DNA of 64,000 bases from Mycobacterium sp. 4858 (GCF_900240975.1 NZ_LT968775.1:868001-932000), one strand, 5' to 3'; shown: positions 19,856 through 32,350, counted from the stretch's first letter. Program-made: numbers and translations. The notes: generated by a model from the letters alone, not told the origin.

Positions 19856-20158
19856 ATGGCCGTCACCGTTGACCGGCATATCGCGGAGAAAGAGTTTGCT
19901 GTCGAAGACATGTCGACAGGGATTTTCGCCAGCGGATATGGACAAGTCGGTGATGGGCGCAGTTTCTCGTTCCACATCGAGCACGGCTTGCTCGTCGTCG
20001 AAATTTACCGGCCCCGCCTTGCCGGGCCAGTCCCGCAGGCCGACGAGGTCGTCGCCACCGCGGTGCGCAGCCTGGTCGACATCGACCTCACCGACGAGCG
20101 CAGCCTGACCGCCGCCGTGCGGGACTCGGTGGCGCACGCGGTGCCGGTGCCGCGCTAG
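19856..20158 (+). CDS. Conserved hypothetical protein (Rv2137c type)
   Basis: A 100-residue protein with a beta-rich N-terminal half (FASGYGQVGDGRSFSFHIEHGLLVVEIYRP) and a helical C-terminal half (DEVVATAVRSLVDIDLTDERSLTAAVRDSVAHAV). It matches Rv2137c in place; I recall the M. tuberculosis annotation being about 137 residues, probably with a longer start. No function can be given. In M. tuberculosis uppP follows; here it does not. Confidence 0.72.
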   Translation: MAVTVDRHIAEKEFAVEDMSTGIFASGYGQVGDGRSFSFHIEHGLLVVEIYRPRLAGPVPQADEVVATAVRSLVDIDLTDERSLTAAVRDSVAHAVPVPR

Positions 20159-20250
20159 TCGCGCGCTGATCATCAACCCGCAGTCGCACCGGGTACGGTC
20201 GTGGTCGTGGTTGCCCTGATGCCTCGGACGTCCCGGTTGGGCGCCGCGGC

Positions 20251-21078
20251 ATGACGGTGATCCTGTTGCGCCACGGCCGCTCCACCTCCAACACCGCCGG
20301 CGTCCTGGCGGGTCGCTCGGAGGGCGTCGACCTTGACGAGAAGGGCCGCGACCAGGCCGCCGGGCTGATCGACCGCATCGGTGACCTGCCCATCCGCGCG
20401 CTGATCAGTTCGCCGTTGCTGCGCTGCCGGCGCACGGTCGAGCCGCTCGCTGCCGCGCTGTGCCTGGAGCCGCTCATCGACGACCGGCTCGCGGAGGTGG
20501 ACTACGGGGACTGGACCGGCCGCAAGATCGCCGAGCTGGCCGGCGAGCCGCTGTGGAGGGTCGTGCAGGCCCACCCGAGCGCGGCAGTGTTTCCCGGCGG
20601 CGAGGGTCTGGCGCAGGTGCAGGCGCGCGCCGTGGCGGCCATCCGGGAACACGATCGACGGCTGGCCCTCGAGCATGGCGGGGAACAGGGCGGCGACGCC
20701 CTGTGGGTGGCCTGCACTCACGGTGATGTCATCAAGGCCGTCATCGCCGACGCGTACGGCATGCACCTGGACGCTTTCCAGCGGGTCACCGCCGACCCGG
20801 CGTCGGTGAGCGTGATCCGGTACACCGAACTGCGTCCGTTCGTGTTGCACGTCAACCACACCGGTGCGAAATTGGCTGCAGCGCTGCGGGCCGGGCCACC
20901 GCCCCAGAACGGGGCGAAGGCGAAGACCGACGGCGACTCCCACGCAGCGGCAACGGAACACGCGCCCGCGGAGCAGACACCAAAGGAACAAGCGCCAACG
21001 GAACGGCCGGCGCCCGGGGAGCAGCCGGCCGGGCTCGTGCCGTCCAGCGACGCGGTGGTCGGCGGCTCGACTGACTGA
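20251..21078 (+). CDS. Histidine phosphatase (phosphoglycerate-mutase-like), Rv2135c type
   Basis: A 275-residue protein of the histidine phosphatase superfamily. The catalytic RHG motif is at the N-terminus (VILLRHGRSTSNTAG), the acid/base region is LAEVDYGDWTGR, and the second catalytic His is in WVACTHGDVIKAVIAD. The last ~65 residues are a disordered tail with AEQTPKEQAPTERPAPGEQ-type repeats. The natural substrate is not known. It heads a run (DUF3090, SCO1664-like, cysQ, mshC) conserved in actinobacteria. Confidence 0.88.
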   Translation: MTVILLRHGRSTSNTAGVLAGRSEGVDLDEKGRDQAAGLIDRIGDLPIRALISSPLLRCRRTVEPLAAALCLEPLIDDRLAEVDYGDWTGRKIAELAGEPLWRVVQAHPSAAVFPGGEGLAQVQARAVAAIREHDRRLALEHGGEQGGDALWVACTHGDVIKAVIADAYGMHLDAFQRVTADPASVSVIRYTELRPFVLHVNHTGAKLAAALRAGPPPQNGAKAKTDGDSHAAATEHAPAEQTPKEQAPTERPAPGEQPAGLVPSSDAVVGGSTD

Positions 21079-21151
21079 TTCCGCTTAAAACTGACGGAGC
21101 GGGGCAATCGAATCGCACGGCGAAGGCAACAGCCGGTATTTTGGAGGTGCC

Positions 21152-21739
21152 ATGGCCCGCGCAATCCACGTCTTCCGCACACCCGACCGCTTCGTGGCCG
21201 GGACCGTCGGCCAGCCCGGAAACCGCACGTTCTACATCCAGGCGGTGCACGATTCCCGGGTGGTGTCGGTGGTGCTGGAGAAGCAGCAAGTCGCGGTGCT
21301 GGCCGAACGCATCGACGCCCTGCTGCTCGAGGTGAATCGCAGGTTCGGCACGCCGGTCCCGCCGGAGCCCACCGAAGTCGAGGATCTCAACCCGTTGGTC
21401 ACGCCCGTGGATGCCGAGTTTCGGGTCGGAACCATGGGCCTGGGCTGGGATTCGGAGGCGCAGACCGTGGTGGTCGAATTGCTGGCCGTCACCGACGCGG
21501 AGTTCGACGCGTCGGTGGTGCTCGACGACACCGAGGAGGGGCCCGACGCGGTGCGGGTGTTCCTGACGCCGGAATCGGCGCGGCAGTTCGCCACGCGCTC
21601 CAATCGCGTCATCTCGGCGGGACGGCCCCCGTGCCCGCTCTGCGACGAACCGTTGGATCCGGAGGGCCATATCTGCGCGCGCGCCAACGGCTATAGGCGC
21701 AGCGCGCTGCTCGGGCCTGACGATGAACTTGAGGCCTGA
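21152..21739 (+). CDS. DUF3090-family protein
   Basis: The 195-residue protein matches the actinobacterial DUF3090 family (Rv2134c). The body is mixed alpha/beta starting MARAIHVFRTPDRFVAGTVGQPG, and near the end PPCPLCDEPLDPEGHIC offers a CxxC...HxC putative zinc site. The function is unknown. It overlaps the next gene by 17 bases, and this pair is nearly always adjacent in actinobacteria, so the products probably act together. Confidence 0.88.
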   Translation: MARAIHVFRTPDRFVAGTVGQPGNRTFYIQAVHDSRVVSVVLEKQQVAVLAERIDALLLEVNRRFGTPVPPEPTEVEDLNPLVTPVDAEFRVGTMGLGWDSEAQTVVVELLAVTDAEFDASVVLDDTEEGPDAVRVFLTPESARQFATRSNRVISAGRPPCPLCDEPLDPEGHICARANGYRRSALLGPDDELEA

Positions 21740-22538
21740 CGACCGTGAGGTGCTGCGCAACGGCGAGCTGACGGTCCTGGGACGCATCCGCTCTGCCAGC
21801 AACGCCACCTTCCTGTGCGAGTCCACGCTCGGCGAATCGACCGTGCACTGCGTCTACAAGCCGGTCTCGGGCGAGGCCCCGCTGTGGGATTTTCCCGACG
21901 GGACGCTGGCCGGCCGCGAACTCGCGGCCTACCTGGTGTCGACTCGGTTGGGCTGGAACATCGTGCCGTACACAGTGATTCGTCACGGGCCGGCCGGCCC
22001 CGGCATGCTGCAGTTGTGGGTGGAGCAACCGGGCGACGCCACCGGCTCCGACCCGAGCACCGGCCCCGACCTGGTCGACCTGTTTCCCGCCGACAAACCG
22101 CAGCCGGGTTACCTGCCGGTGCTGCGCGCCTACGACTACGCCGGCGACGAGGTCGTCTTGATGCACGCCGACGACATCCGGCTGCGGCGCATGGCGGTGT
22201 TCGACGTGCTGGTCAACAACGCCGACCGCAAGGGGGGCCACGTTCTGCGCGACATTGAGGGCCACGTCTACGGCGTCGACCACGGGGTGTGCCTGCACGT
22301 CGAGAACAAGCTGCGGACGGTGCTGTGGGGCTGGGCCAACAAGCCGGTCGACAAGAAGATGCTGGAGGCGGTGGCCGGTCTCGTTGACGCGCTCGACGAC
22401 TCGTTTTGCGACGAGCTGTCCGAGCTGATCACGCGGGCGGAGATCGCAGCGCTGCGCAGGCGCGCGCATGCGCTGCTCAACGATCCGGTGATGCCGGGAC
22501 CGAACAGGCACCGGCCCATTCCCTGGCCGGCCTTTTAG
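21723..22538 (+). CDS. SCO1664-family protein (PI3/4-kinase-like fold)
   Basis: The 271-residue protein matches the SCO1664 family (Rv2133c). Motifs resemble a lipid-kinase/HipA-like ATP site: HCVYKPVSGEAPLWDFPDGTL (lysine and glycine-loop region), FDVLVNNADRKGGHVL (catalytic loop, Asn-Asp) and GVDHGVCLHVENKLRTVLWG (metal-binding Asp-His). Activity is untested as far as I know. The stop codon TAG at 22536 is the first triplet of a tandem repeat. Confidence 0.85.
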   Translation: MNLRPDDREVLRNGELTVLGRIRSASNATFLCESTLGESTVHCVYKPVSGEAPLWDFPDGTLAGRELAAYLVSTRLGWNIVPYTVIRHGPAGPGMLQLWVEQPGDATGSDPSTGPDLVDLFPADKPQPGYLPVLRAYDYAGDEVVLMHADDIRLRRMAVFDVLVNNADRKGGHVLRDIEGHVYGVDHGVCLHVENKLRTVLWGWANKPVDKKMLEAVAGLVDALDDSFCDELSELITRAEIAALRRRAHALLNDPVMPGPNRHRPIPWPAF

Positions 22539-22610
22539 TGCCCGGCCTTTTAGTGCCCGGGGTTCTAGTGCCCGGCGTGCTAGTGCCCGGCGTTCTAGTG
22601 GCCGGCGTTC
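22536..22610 (+). repeat. 15-bp tandem repeat, five units, starting at a stop codon
   Basis: Five consecutive 15-base units of the form tagtg(c/g)ccgg(c/g)(c/g)t(t/g)(t/c) begin exactly at the TAG stop of the SCO1664-like gene, and a partial unit (ggccggccttt) precedes it within the gene. Every unit starts with TAG in the same frame, so copy number does not change the encoded protein. The rest of the gap to cysQ (22611-22710) shows nothing else I can name. Confidence 0.85.
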
Positions 22611-22710
22611 TGAGGCCATGGCAAGCGCGGCGTAGCCGGGCGCTGCCGGTCGCCACCACGTGTTCCGCCACGTGTTTAAGCCCCGCACGGGCATCGGAGA
22701 TACTGAGTCG

Positions 22711-23511
22711 GTGAGCCAGGGCCCGGACGAGCTGACCGATGCCGCACTGGCCGCCGAACTCGCCGCCGACGCGGGGGAGTTGCTGCTCAGGGTGCGTGAC
22801 GAGATCGGCTTCGGTCATCCGTGGGAGCTGGGTGACGCCGGCGACACCCTGGCCAACGAGCTGATTCTGCGGCGGCTGCGCACCGAGCGCCCCGACGATG
22901 CGGTGCTCAGCGAGGAGGCCTACGACGACCTGGTCCGGCTCAAGCACGACCGGGTGTGGATCATCGATCCCCTGGACGGCACCCGCGAGTTCTCCACGCC
23001 GGGCCGCGACGACTGGGCGGTGCATATCGCGCTGTGGCAACGTCCCACCGGCGAGCCCACCAACGGCCGGCGGGAGATCACCGACGCGGCGGTGTCGCTG
23101 CCGGCCCGCGGGAACACGGTGTACCGCACCGACACCGTGACCGCCGACGCCGCGCGCGTCGGCATACCGCACACGTTCCGGATCGCCGTCAGCGCCACCC
23201 GGCCGCCCTTCGTGCTGCACCGGATGCGGCAGTCGCTCGCCATCCAGCCCGTGGCCATCGGTTCGGCAGGCGCCAAGGCGATGGCGATCATCGACGGCGA
23301 CGTCGACGCCTACCTGCACGCGGGCGGCCAGTGGGAGTGGGACTCGGCGGCGCCGGCCGGGGTGGTGATGGCCGCGGGCATGCACGCGTCGCGGCTGGAC
23401 GGCTCGCCCATGCGCTACAACCAGTTCGACCCGTACCTGCCCGACTTCGTGATGTGCCGCGCCGAGGTGGCGCCGATCCTGCTCGCGGCCATCCGCGACG
23501 CGTGGCGCTAA
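22711..23511 (+). CDS. cysQ: 3'-phosphoadenosine 5'-phosphate phosphatase CysQ
   Basis: CysQ removes the 3'-phosphate from PAP/PAPS and controls sulfate-assimilation intermediates; the mycobacterial enzyme also hydrolyses inositol phosphates. The inositol monophosphatase-fold motifs are LSEEAYDD (metal Glu), DPLDGTREF (metal Asp and catalytic Thr) and [17 protein letters not shown] (second metal Asp). The GTG at 22711 gives 266 residues, close to Rv2131c; an upstream in-frame start would add an unrelated leader. It precedes mshC, which also handles cysteine/sulfur chemistry. Confidence 0.93.
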   Translation: MSQGPDELTDAALAAELAADAGELLLRVRDEIGFGHPWELGDAGDTLANELILRRLRTERPDDAVLSEEAYDDLVRLKHDRVWIIDPLDGTREFSTPGRDDWAVHIALWQRPTGEPTNGRREITDAAVSLPARGNTVYRTDTVTADAARVGIPHTFRIAVSATRPPFVLHRMRQSLAIQPVAIGSAGAKAMAIIDGDVDAYLHAGGQWEWDSAAPAGVVMAAGMHASRLDGSPMRYNQFDPYLPDFVMCRAEVAPILLAAIRDAWR

Positions 23512-23535
23512 CCGCGCGCGTTTAGAGTCGATGCC

Positions 23536-24771
23536 ATGCAGTCGTGGGAGTTTCCACCGGTTCCGGTGTTACCGGGGCGTGGCCCCGAGCTTCGGCTGTA
23601 TGACACCTCCGACCGGCAGGTGCGCCCGGTGGCGGCCGGATCGACCGCGACCATGTACGTCTGCGGCATCACGCCGTACGACTCCACCCACCTCGGCCAC
23701 GCGGCCACCTATCTGACCTTCGACCTGGTCTACCGGCAGTGGCTGGACCTCGGCCACGACGTCCACTATGTGCAGAACGTCACCGACGTCGACGATCCGC
23801 TGTTCGAGCGCGCCGAGCGCGACGGCGTCGACTGGCGCGAACTCGGCGATCGCGAGGTTGCCCGCTTTCGCGCGGACATGGCGGCGCTGCGGGTCCTGCC
23901 GCCACGCGACTATGTCGCGGCCACCCAAGCGATCCCCGAGGTGATCGAGCTCGTCGAGAAGATGCTGGCCTCGGGCGCGGCGTACGTCGTCGACGGCGAG
24001 TACCCGGACGTGTACTACCGCGCGGACGCCACGCCTCAGTTCGGCTACGAGTCCGGCTACGACCGCGAAACCATGCTGCGACTGTTCGAGCAGCGCGGCG
24101 GCGATCCGCACCGGCCCGGCAAGACCGACGAGCTGGACGCGTTGCTGTGGCGGGCGGCGCGGCCGGGGGAGCCGAGCTGGCCGTCGCCGTTCGGGGCCGG
24201 GCGGCCCGGCTGGCACGTCGAGTGCGCCGCGATCGCGCTCAGCCGCATCGGCAGCGGACTGGACATCCAGGGCGGCGGCAGCGACCTGATCTTCCCGCAT
24301 CACGAGTTCACCGCCGCCCACGCCGAATGCGTCCGGGGCGAGCGACGATTCGCCCGGCACTACGTGCACGCGGGCATGATCGGCTGGGACGGGCACAAGA
24401 TGTCCAAGAGCCGGGGGAACCTGGTGCTGGTGTCGACGTTGCGGGCGCAGGGCGTCGAGCCGGCCGCGATCCGGCTGGGCCTCCTATCGGGGCACTACCG
24501 CGCGGACCGGTTCTGGAGCTCCGACGTGCTCGACGAGGCAAACTCCCGGCTGCGGCGTTGGCGCACGGCCACCGAGCTGCCCGCGGGCCCGGACGCCGCC
24601 GACGTCATCGCCCGCGTCCGCCAGTACCTGGCCGACGACCTGAACACTCCCAAAGCCCTTGCTGCGCTTGATGGTTGGGCCACCGATGCGCTTGAATACG
24701 GCGGTCATGACACCGAGGCGCCGAAGCTGGTGGCCACCGCGATCGATGCGCTGCTCGGGGTGGAGCTGTGA
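23536..24771 (+). CDS. mshC: Cysteine:GlcN-Ins ligase MshC (mycothiol synthesis)
   Basis: MshC joins cysteine to glucosaminyl-inositol using ATP, the third step of mycothiol synthesis. It is a cysteinyl-tRNA synthetase paralogue without tRNA-binding domains. The 411-residue protein has the zinc cysteine in [10 protein letters not shown] (C43), the HLGH motif (52-55), [11 protein letters not shown] with a second zinc Cys, [13 protein letters not shown] with a zinc His, and KMSKSRGN (the KMSKS loop). Length and motifs match Rv2130c. Confidence 0.96.
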   Translation: MQSWEFPPVPVLPGRGPELRLYDTSDRQVRPVAAGSTATMYVCGITPYDSTHLGHAATYLTFDLVYRQWLDLGHDVHYVQNVTDVDDPLFERAERDGVDWRELGDREVARFRADMAALRVLPPRDYVAATQAIPEVIELVEKMLASGAAYVVDGEYPDVYYRADATPQFGYESGYDRETMLRLFEQRGGDPHRPGKTDELDALLWRAARPGEPSWPSPFGAGRPGWHVECAAIALSRIGSGLDIQGGGSDLIFPHHEFTAAHAECVRGERRFARHYVHAGMIGWDGHKMSKSRGNLVLVSTLRAQGVEPAAIRLGLLSGHYRADRFWSSDVLDEANSRLRRWRTATELPAGPDAADVIARVRQYLADDLNTPKALAALDGWATDALEYGGHDTEAPKLVATAIDALLGVEL

Positions 24772-24805
24772 ACACGCCAGCTGTGAAGGCGGTACGTTGA
24801 CGGCC

Positions 24806-25687
24806 ATGACGTCGCTGCAGGACAAAGTTGTTTTCATCACCGGCGGTGCCCGGGGAATCGGCGCCGAGGTCGCCCGTCGGCTGCGCAACAAGGGTGCCAA
24901 GCTCGTGCTGACCGACCTCAACGACGCCGAGCTGAGCGCGCTGGCCGCCGAACTCGGCGAGGAGCACGTGCTGACCGCCGTCGCCGACGTGCGCGACCTG
25001 CCGGCCATGGAGGCCGCCGCCGCTCGGGCCGTCGAACGCTTCGGCGGCATCGACGTGGTGGTGGCCAACGCCGGCATCGCCAGTTACGGGTCGGTGCTGC
25101 GAGTCGACCCGGAGGCGTTCAAGCGGGTGATGGACATCAACGTGCTCGGCGTCTTCCATACCGTGCGCGCCACGCTGCCCGCTGTGATCGAGAGCCGCGG
25201 CTACGTGCTGGTCGTCTCGTCGCTCGCCGCCTACGCCGCTTGTCCGGGCCTCGCGCCCTACAACGCGTCGAAGGCCGGCGTCGAGATCTTCGCCAACGCC
25301 TTGCGCCTGGAGGTCGCCCATCGCGGCGTCGACGTCGGCTCGTCGCACATGTCCTGGATCGACACCGCGCTGGTCCGCGACAGCGAGGCCGACCTTCCCG
25401 CCTTCGGCAAGCTGCTGGCCAGCTTCCCGTGGCCGTTGAACAAGACCACCACCGTCGCGAGATGCGCGGACGCGTTCGTCAAGGGCATCGAGGGCCGCCG
25501 GAAACGCGTTTACTGCCCGGGCTGGGTCGCCTTCTTCCGCTGGATCAAGCCGGTGCTGTCCACCCCGGCCGGGGAGCTACCGCTGCACAAACCCACGGCG
25601 GAGCTGCTGCCCCAACTGGACGCCCAAGTGGCCGCGCTCGGCCGGTCCACCAGCGCCTACAACCAGGGCTTGGGCAAAAAGGTTTAG
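24806..25687 (+). CDS. Short-chain dehydrogenase/reductase
   Basis: A classical SDR of 293 residues, the same length as Rv2129c. It shows the cofactor loop TGGARGIG (about 12-19), the D-L-N acidic turn after beta 2 that favours NAD(H), NAG in VVANAGIASYG, the catalytic Ser in VVSSLAAY and the YNASKAG Tyr-Lys pair. The substrate cannot be deduced. The ATG at 24806 was chosen because an earlier in-frame start would lie inside mshC. It converges with the PAC2 gene, overlapping by four bases. Confidence 0.9.
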   Translation: MTSLQDKVVFITGGARGIGAEVARRLRNKGAKLVLTDLNDAELSALAAELGEEHVLTAVADVRDLPAMEAAAARAVERFGGIDVVVANAGIASYGSVLRVDPEAFKRVMDINVLGVFHTVRATLPAVIESRGYVLVVSSLAAYAACPGLAPYNASKAGVEIFANALRLEVAHRGVDVGSSHMSWIDTALVRDSEADLPAFGKLLASFPWPLNKTTTVARCADAFVKGIEGRRKRVYCPGWVAFFRWIKPVLSTPAGELPLHKPTAELLPQLDAQVAALGRSTSAYNQGLGKKV

Positions 25688-26574
25688 CGCCCGAAGCCGG
25701 GCCGCCGGCGGCGCAGGTAGCGCTCGAATTCCGCCGCCAGCGCGTCGCCGTCGATCTTGCCCAGGGCATCGTTCATGTCGACCTCGGCGTCGCCGCGCTG
25801 TTCCAGCGACGACACGTATTCGGCCAGGTCCTCGTCCTCGGCGGCCATCTCGGTGATCGCCTGCTCCCACTCCTCGGCATCCGTCGGCAGGTCGCCCAGC
25901 GGAACCTCGATGTCGAGCACATCCTCGACGCGGCGCAGCAGCGCCACGGTCGCCTTCGGGTTCGGCGGCTGCGACACGTAGTGGGGCACCGCCGCCCAGA
26001 ACGTCACCGCCGGGATCCCGGCGGCCACGCAGGCGTCCTGGAAGACCCCGGCGATGCCGGTCGGGCCCTCGTAGCGGCTTTCCTCGAGGCCGAAGCGTTT
26101 CGCCGACTCGGGGCTGTACGCGGCACCGGAGACGGGAACCGGCCGGGTATGGGGCGTGTCGGCGAGCAGGGCGCCCAGGATGACCACGGTGTCCACATTG
26201 AGTTTGTCGGCGATGGCGACCAGCTCGGCGCAGAAGGTGCGCCAGCGCATGTTGGGTTCCACGCCGTGCATCAGCACCACGTCACGGTCGCTGCCCGGCG
26301 GCCGGCAGTGCGAGATCCGCATGGCCGGCCATACCAGCTCCCGGGTGACACCGTCGACCTGCCGGATCACCGGGCGATTCACCTGGTAGTCGTAGTACGC
26401 CTCGTCGTCGATCTCCAGGATTGGATCGGCTTCCCAGATGGCCTCGAGGTGCTCGAGCGCGTCGCTGGCCGCGTCGCCGGCGTCGTTCCAACCCTCGAAC
26501 GCCGCCACGACGATGGTGTTGTGCAGTTCGGGCAGTGCGCCTTTTCCAAAGGGTGGGCCATCGGGCGGGGTCAC
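25684..26574 (-). CDS. PAC2-family protein
   Basis: A 296-residue protein of the PAC2 (proteasome assembly chaperone 2-like) family, matching Rv2125. Segments such as IVVAAFEGWNDAGDAASDAL at the N-terminus, MHGVEPNMRWRTFCAELVAIADKL and TFWAAVPHYVSQPPNPKATVALLRRVEDVLDIEVPLGDL are typical. It ends in an Arg-rich tail (FERYLRRRRPGFGR). The function in mycobacteria is not established despite the family name. Its start is divergent from metH. Confidence 0.88.
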   Translation of the reverse strand: MTPPDGPPFGKGALPELHNTIVVAAFEGWNDAGDAASDALEHLEAIWEADPILEIDDEAYYDYQVNRPVIRQVDGVTRELVWPAMRISHCRPPGSDRDVVLMHGVEPNMRWRTFCAELVAIADKLNVDTVVILGALLADTPHTRPVPVSGAAYSPESAKRFGLEESRYEGPTGIAGVFQDACVAAGIPAVTFWAAVPHYVSQPPNPKATVALLRRVEDVLDIEVPLGDLPTDAEEWEQAITEMAAEDEDLAEYVSSLEQRGDAEVDMNDALGKIDGDALAAEFERYLRRRRPGFGR

Positions 26575-26853
26575 AGAAATCAGCGTACGGCCTCAGACGC
26601 CGGAGTTCGGCCTTGCCTGGCAAGGACCTGTCAACCAGTGGGCGCATTCCATAGGACGACTATCCTTGTGGGGGACCGCCGACCTGACCCCGGACGACGT
26701 CGATGACCGGAACGGGCGCGGTCGGAACGAAATACTTCGGTTTCACACTGGTTAACCTTGGTAACTACCACGTCGCCGAGATCGTCGCCGAGATAATCGT
26801 GCCACCGATCGCGGCGATGAGTTGGGCGTCCAGACGTCGCTCGGGTGACGACG

Positions 26854-26950
26854 TAGACTTTTCTGGTCGAGAGGCGTTGCAACGGATACGGGTCCCCGCC
26901 GGTATCCGCCACGCTCGGCAGAGTCAAGGACGCCTTCCGTAACGGAAGGA
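26854..26950 (+). ncRNA. Candidate S-adenosylhomocysteine riboswitch in the metH leader
   Basis: The 382-base gap before metH ends in a structured leader. A TAGACT -10-like box (26854-26859) would place the transcript start near G26866. P2 pairs 26866-26871 (GUCGAG) with 26914-26919 (CUCGGC). P1 pairs 26872-26877 (AGGCGU) with 26930-26935 (ACGCCU). A 7-bp hairpin pairs 26883-26889 with 26902-26908. UUGCAA and CCACG-CUCG sit where the SAH aptamer has UGCAA and CCAGG-CUCG. CCUUCCG (26933-26939) can instead pair with CGGAAGG (26943-26949), which covers the ribosome site. Since P1 and this hairpin compete for 26933-26935, ligand binding should switch metH on. The earlier part (26575-26850) shows no gene. 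Confidence 0.78.
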
Positions 26951-26956
26951 ACGTAT

Positions 26957-30766
<3,810 letters not shown>

Positions 30767-30782
30767 TTGCCCACCCAGTGAC

Positions 30783-30844
30783 CGCGAGCGACCGTGTTTG
30801 CACGACGACACGCCGTCCCGCGTGGCAGTTTGCGGTCGCTCGCG
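30783..30844. terminator. Large stem-loop between convergent metH and mce operon
   Basis: A perfect 12-bp inverted repeat (CGCGAGCGACCG at 30783-30794, CGGTCGCTCGCG at 30833-30844) encloses a 38-base loop that itself can form a small hairpin (CACGC/GCGTG). It fills most of the 99-base gap between the metH stop and the last gene of the mce operon, so it could terminate both. There is no T run. Confidence 0.6.
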
Positions 30845-30865
30845 CGCCTGGTGCGGGGCTAGAGG

Positions 30866-31624
30866 CTAGATCCGCAGCACGGGCGCCAGGGCGGACAGCG
30901 GGATGTGCGCTTGCACCGTGCCGCCGTCCATGAACCATTGCATGACACCCGGGGTGAAGTTGAGCGGCTCGTCGTGGCCCACCGGGTAGTCGGGCATGTA
31001 CAGGATCAGCTCGTCGGGCGTCACCGCCCACGCCTTGTACGCCCCGGAGTAGACCTTGTCCGGAGTCCAGCGGTCGACCGTGAAGGGGTAGGTCCCCGGG
31101 TCGTGTGGCGGTGGCGCTTGGTTGAGCGCCGTTTCGATGAACGGTTGCGCCAGTGGGGGAATGGCGGTCAGCGGGTTTGACGTCGTCAGGTCCGCCAGCT
31201 GCACCCGCCGGCCACTGGCCATGTCGAAGGTGAAGGTCCGGTAGGCGTTGTTGGGCTTCGGTCCGTCGGCGTGGTAGTCCTCGTGGAACACCGCGCTGAG
31301 CAGGTTGCCGTGGCGGAACACCTCGAAGTTCTCCTCGCCGTAGCTGTCGGCGGCCATGGCGCCGTTGGCCGTTTTCCAATTGTTGACCAGGGTGCGCAGG
31401 TAGTCCCGGATCACCGGGCCCGTGGTCGGATTGTCGACCAGGTCGTCGGGCACGGCGACCTTGATGTCCCGGACGGCCTTGCGCTCCGACGTCACGGAGG
31501 TGTGGCAGTACTGGCCGTCCCAGTCGCCGCCGAGCTCGCCACAGAAGGACGGGGCGGACGCGTGCGCGGTGCCGGGAAGCGTTGCAGCGGCAATCATTAC
31601 CGATGCCGCGAGCATTCGTCGCAT
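30866..31624 (-). CDS. Secreted MPT64/RsiV-like (DUF3298) protein
   Basis: The 252-residue protein has a clear signal peptide (MRRMLAASVMIAAATLPGTAHASA) and then resembles the secreted antigen MPT64: an early FCGELGGDWDGQYC Cys pair, a middle AYRTFTFDMASGRRVQLADL, and a C-terminal WAVTPDELILYM ... FTPGVMQWFMDGGTVQAHIPLSAL. That places it in the DUF3298/MPT64 family of secreted proteins of unclear biochemical function. The ATG overlaps the preceding stop (TGATG), so it is the last gene of the mce operon. Confidence 0.75.
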   Translation of the reverse strand: MRRMLAASVMIAAATLPGTAHASAPSFCGELGGDWDGQYCHTSVTSERKAVRDIKVAVPDDLVDNPTTGPVIRDYLRTLVNNWKTANGAMAADSYGEENFEVFRHGNLLSAVFHEDYHADGPKPNNAYRTFTFDMASGRRVQLADLTTSNPLTAIPPLAQPFIETALNQAPPPHDPGTYPFTVDRWTPDKVYSGAYKAWAVTPDELILYMPDYPVGHDEPLNFTPGVMQWFMDGGTVQAHIPLSALAPVLRI

Positions 31625-32319
31625 CACAGTAGCTGGACCTTGCTTGCCCGCCAGCGACCGTCGACCTTCTCCATCGTCATCTTGATCCTGCTGCGGTCGA
31701 TGCGCGGGTCGGGAGCGGCCGTGTTGGTGACGGTCTGGTCGATGAAGACCAGCACGACGACCTTGTTCGTGGATTCGGACTGGATCGCCGAGTCCACCAC
31801 CACGCCGTGCGCGGTCGCCTTGTTGTCGATCAGCAGCTGGCGAAGCTTGACGCTGGACTGGGTGTACATGTCCTTGAACTCGCCCGTCGCGCCGTCGAGC
31901 ACCTGCCTGAAGTTGTCGTCGACCTTGTTGGAGTCGATGCTCGTCAGCACCTGCGCATAGGCGATCGCCGCCTGTTGGGCCTGATCGCCGGCCAATCTGA
32001 CCTGATGCTCCTGCCAGAGCCGCCAGCCGAGGAATCCCGAAACGGCAAGCGCCGCAACGAGAAGCGCCGGCAGCACGCTGCGACGCAGATAGTGCTTCCA
32101 AGGTTGCCTGCGGCGCTCGGCCACAGGGGGCTTGCGTTTGAGCAGCGCACCCTCGTCTTCGTCGGTTGATTCGTCGGCGCGCACCTCGTCCACGTCTTCG
32201 ATTGCGACGTCTTCCATTGCGACGTCTTCGATTGCGTTGTCCGGTGTTTCGGCGTCCGGCGCGGCTTCGGCATGCGCCTTGGCCTTCGGGTTCTTCTCGG
32301 TGGTCACGATCACGGTCAT
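31624..32319 (-). CDS. Mce-associated membrane protein (Mas)
   Basis: A 231-residue bitopic protein typical of Mce-associated (Mas) proteins: an acidic cytoplasmic N-terminus (about 1-65), one transmembrane helix (about 83-101, SVLPALLVAALAVSGFLGW) and a periplasmic domain with the common pattern of helix, DMYTQSSVKLRQLL, strand-rich VVVLVFIDQTVTN and a final RWRASKVQLL. Mas proteins stabilise or assist the Mce transporter. Its N-terminus carries pentapeptide repeats (AIEDV/AMEDV/AIEDV) encoded by a 15-bp DNA repeat. Confidence 0.85.
   Translation of the reverse strand: MTVIVTTEKNPKAKAHAEAAPDAETPDNAIEDVAMEDVAIEDVDEVRADESTDEDEGALLKRKPPVAERRRQPWKHYLRRSVLPALLVAALAVSGFLGWRLWQEHQVRLAGDQAQQAAIAYAQVLTSIDSNKVDDNFRQVLDGATGEFKDMYTQSSVKLRQLLIDNKATAHGVVVDSAIQSESTNKVVVLVFIDQTVTNTAAPDPRIDRSRIKMTMEKVDGRWRASKVQLL
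32194..32238 (-). repeat. 15-bp tandem repeat, three units, in the Mas gene
   Basis: Three head-to-tail units of gtcttc(g/c)attgcg(a/t)(c/t) run from 32194 to 32238. On the coding (minus) strand they give the acidic pentapeptide repeat (A/N)-(I/M)-E-D-V in the cytoplasmic tail. Unit size keeps the frame if copy number changes. Confidence 0.75.
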
Positions 32320-32350
32320 CTCCTAGGGTTCGGGTCGGCTGGTCTACGGC

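Noticed and set aside
22477..23385. A minus-strand gene with RTPGT-type repeats over cysQ
   Set aside because: The repetitive part is the 15-bp repeat read backwards and the rest is antisense to cysQ, which has clear catalytic motifs.
26703..26942. A small gene between the PAC2 gene and metH
   Set aside because: The 79-codon frame has no ribosome site and overlaps the structured metH leader.
26575..26956. A cobalamin riboswitch upstream of metH
   Set aside because: MetH uses B12, but I found no B12-box-like sequence or long multi-stem aptamer. The pairing instead fits the SAH class.
30783..30844. A tRNA or other small RNA gene after metH
   Set aside because: The sequence is a simple stem-loop with no cloverleaf; it fits a terminator or repeat.
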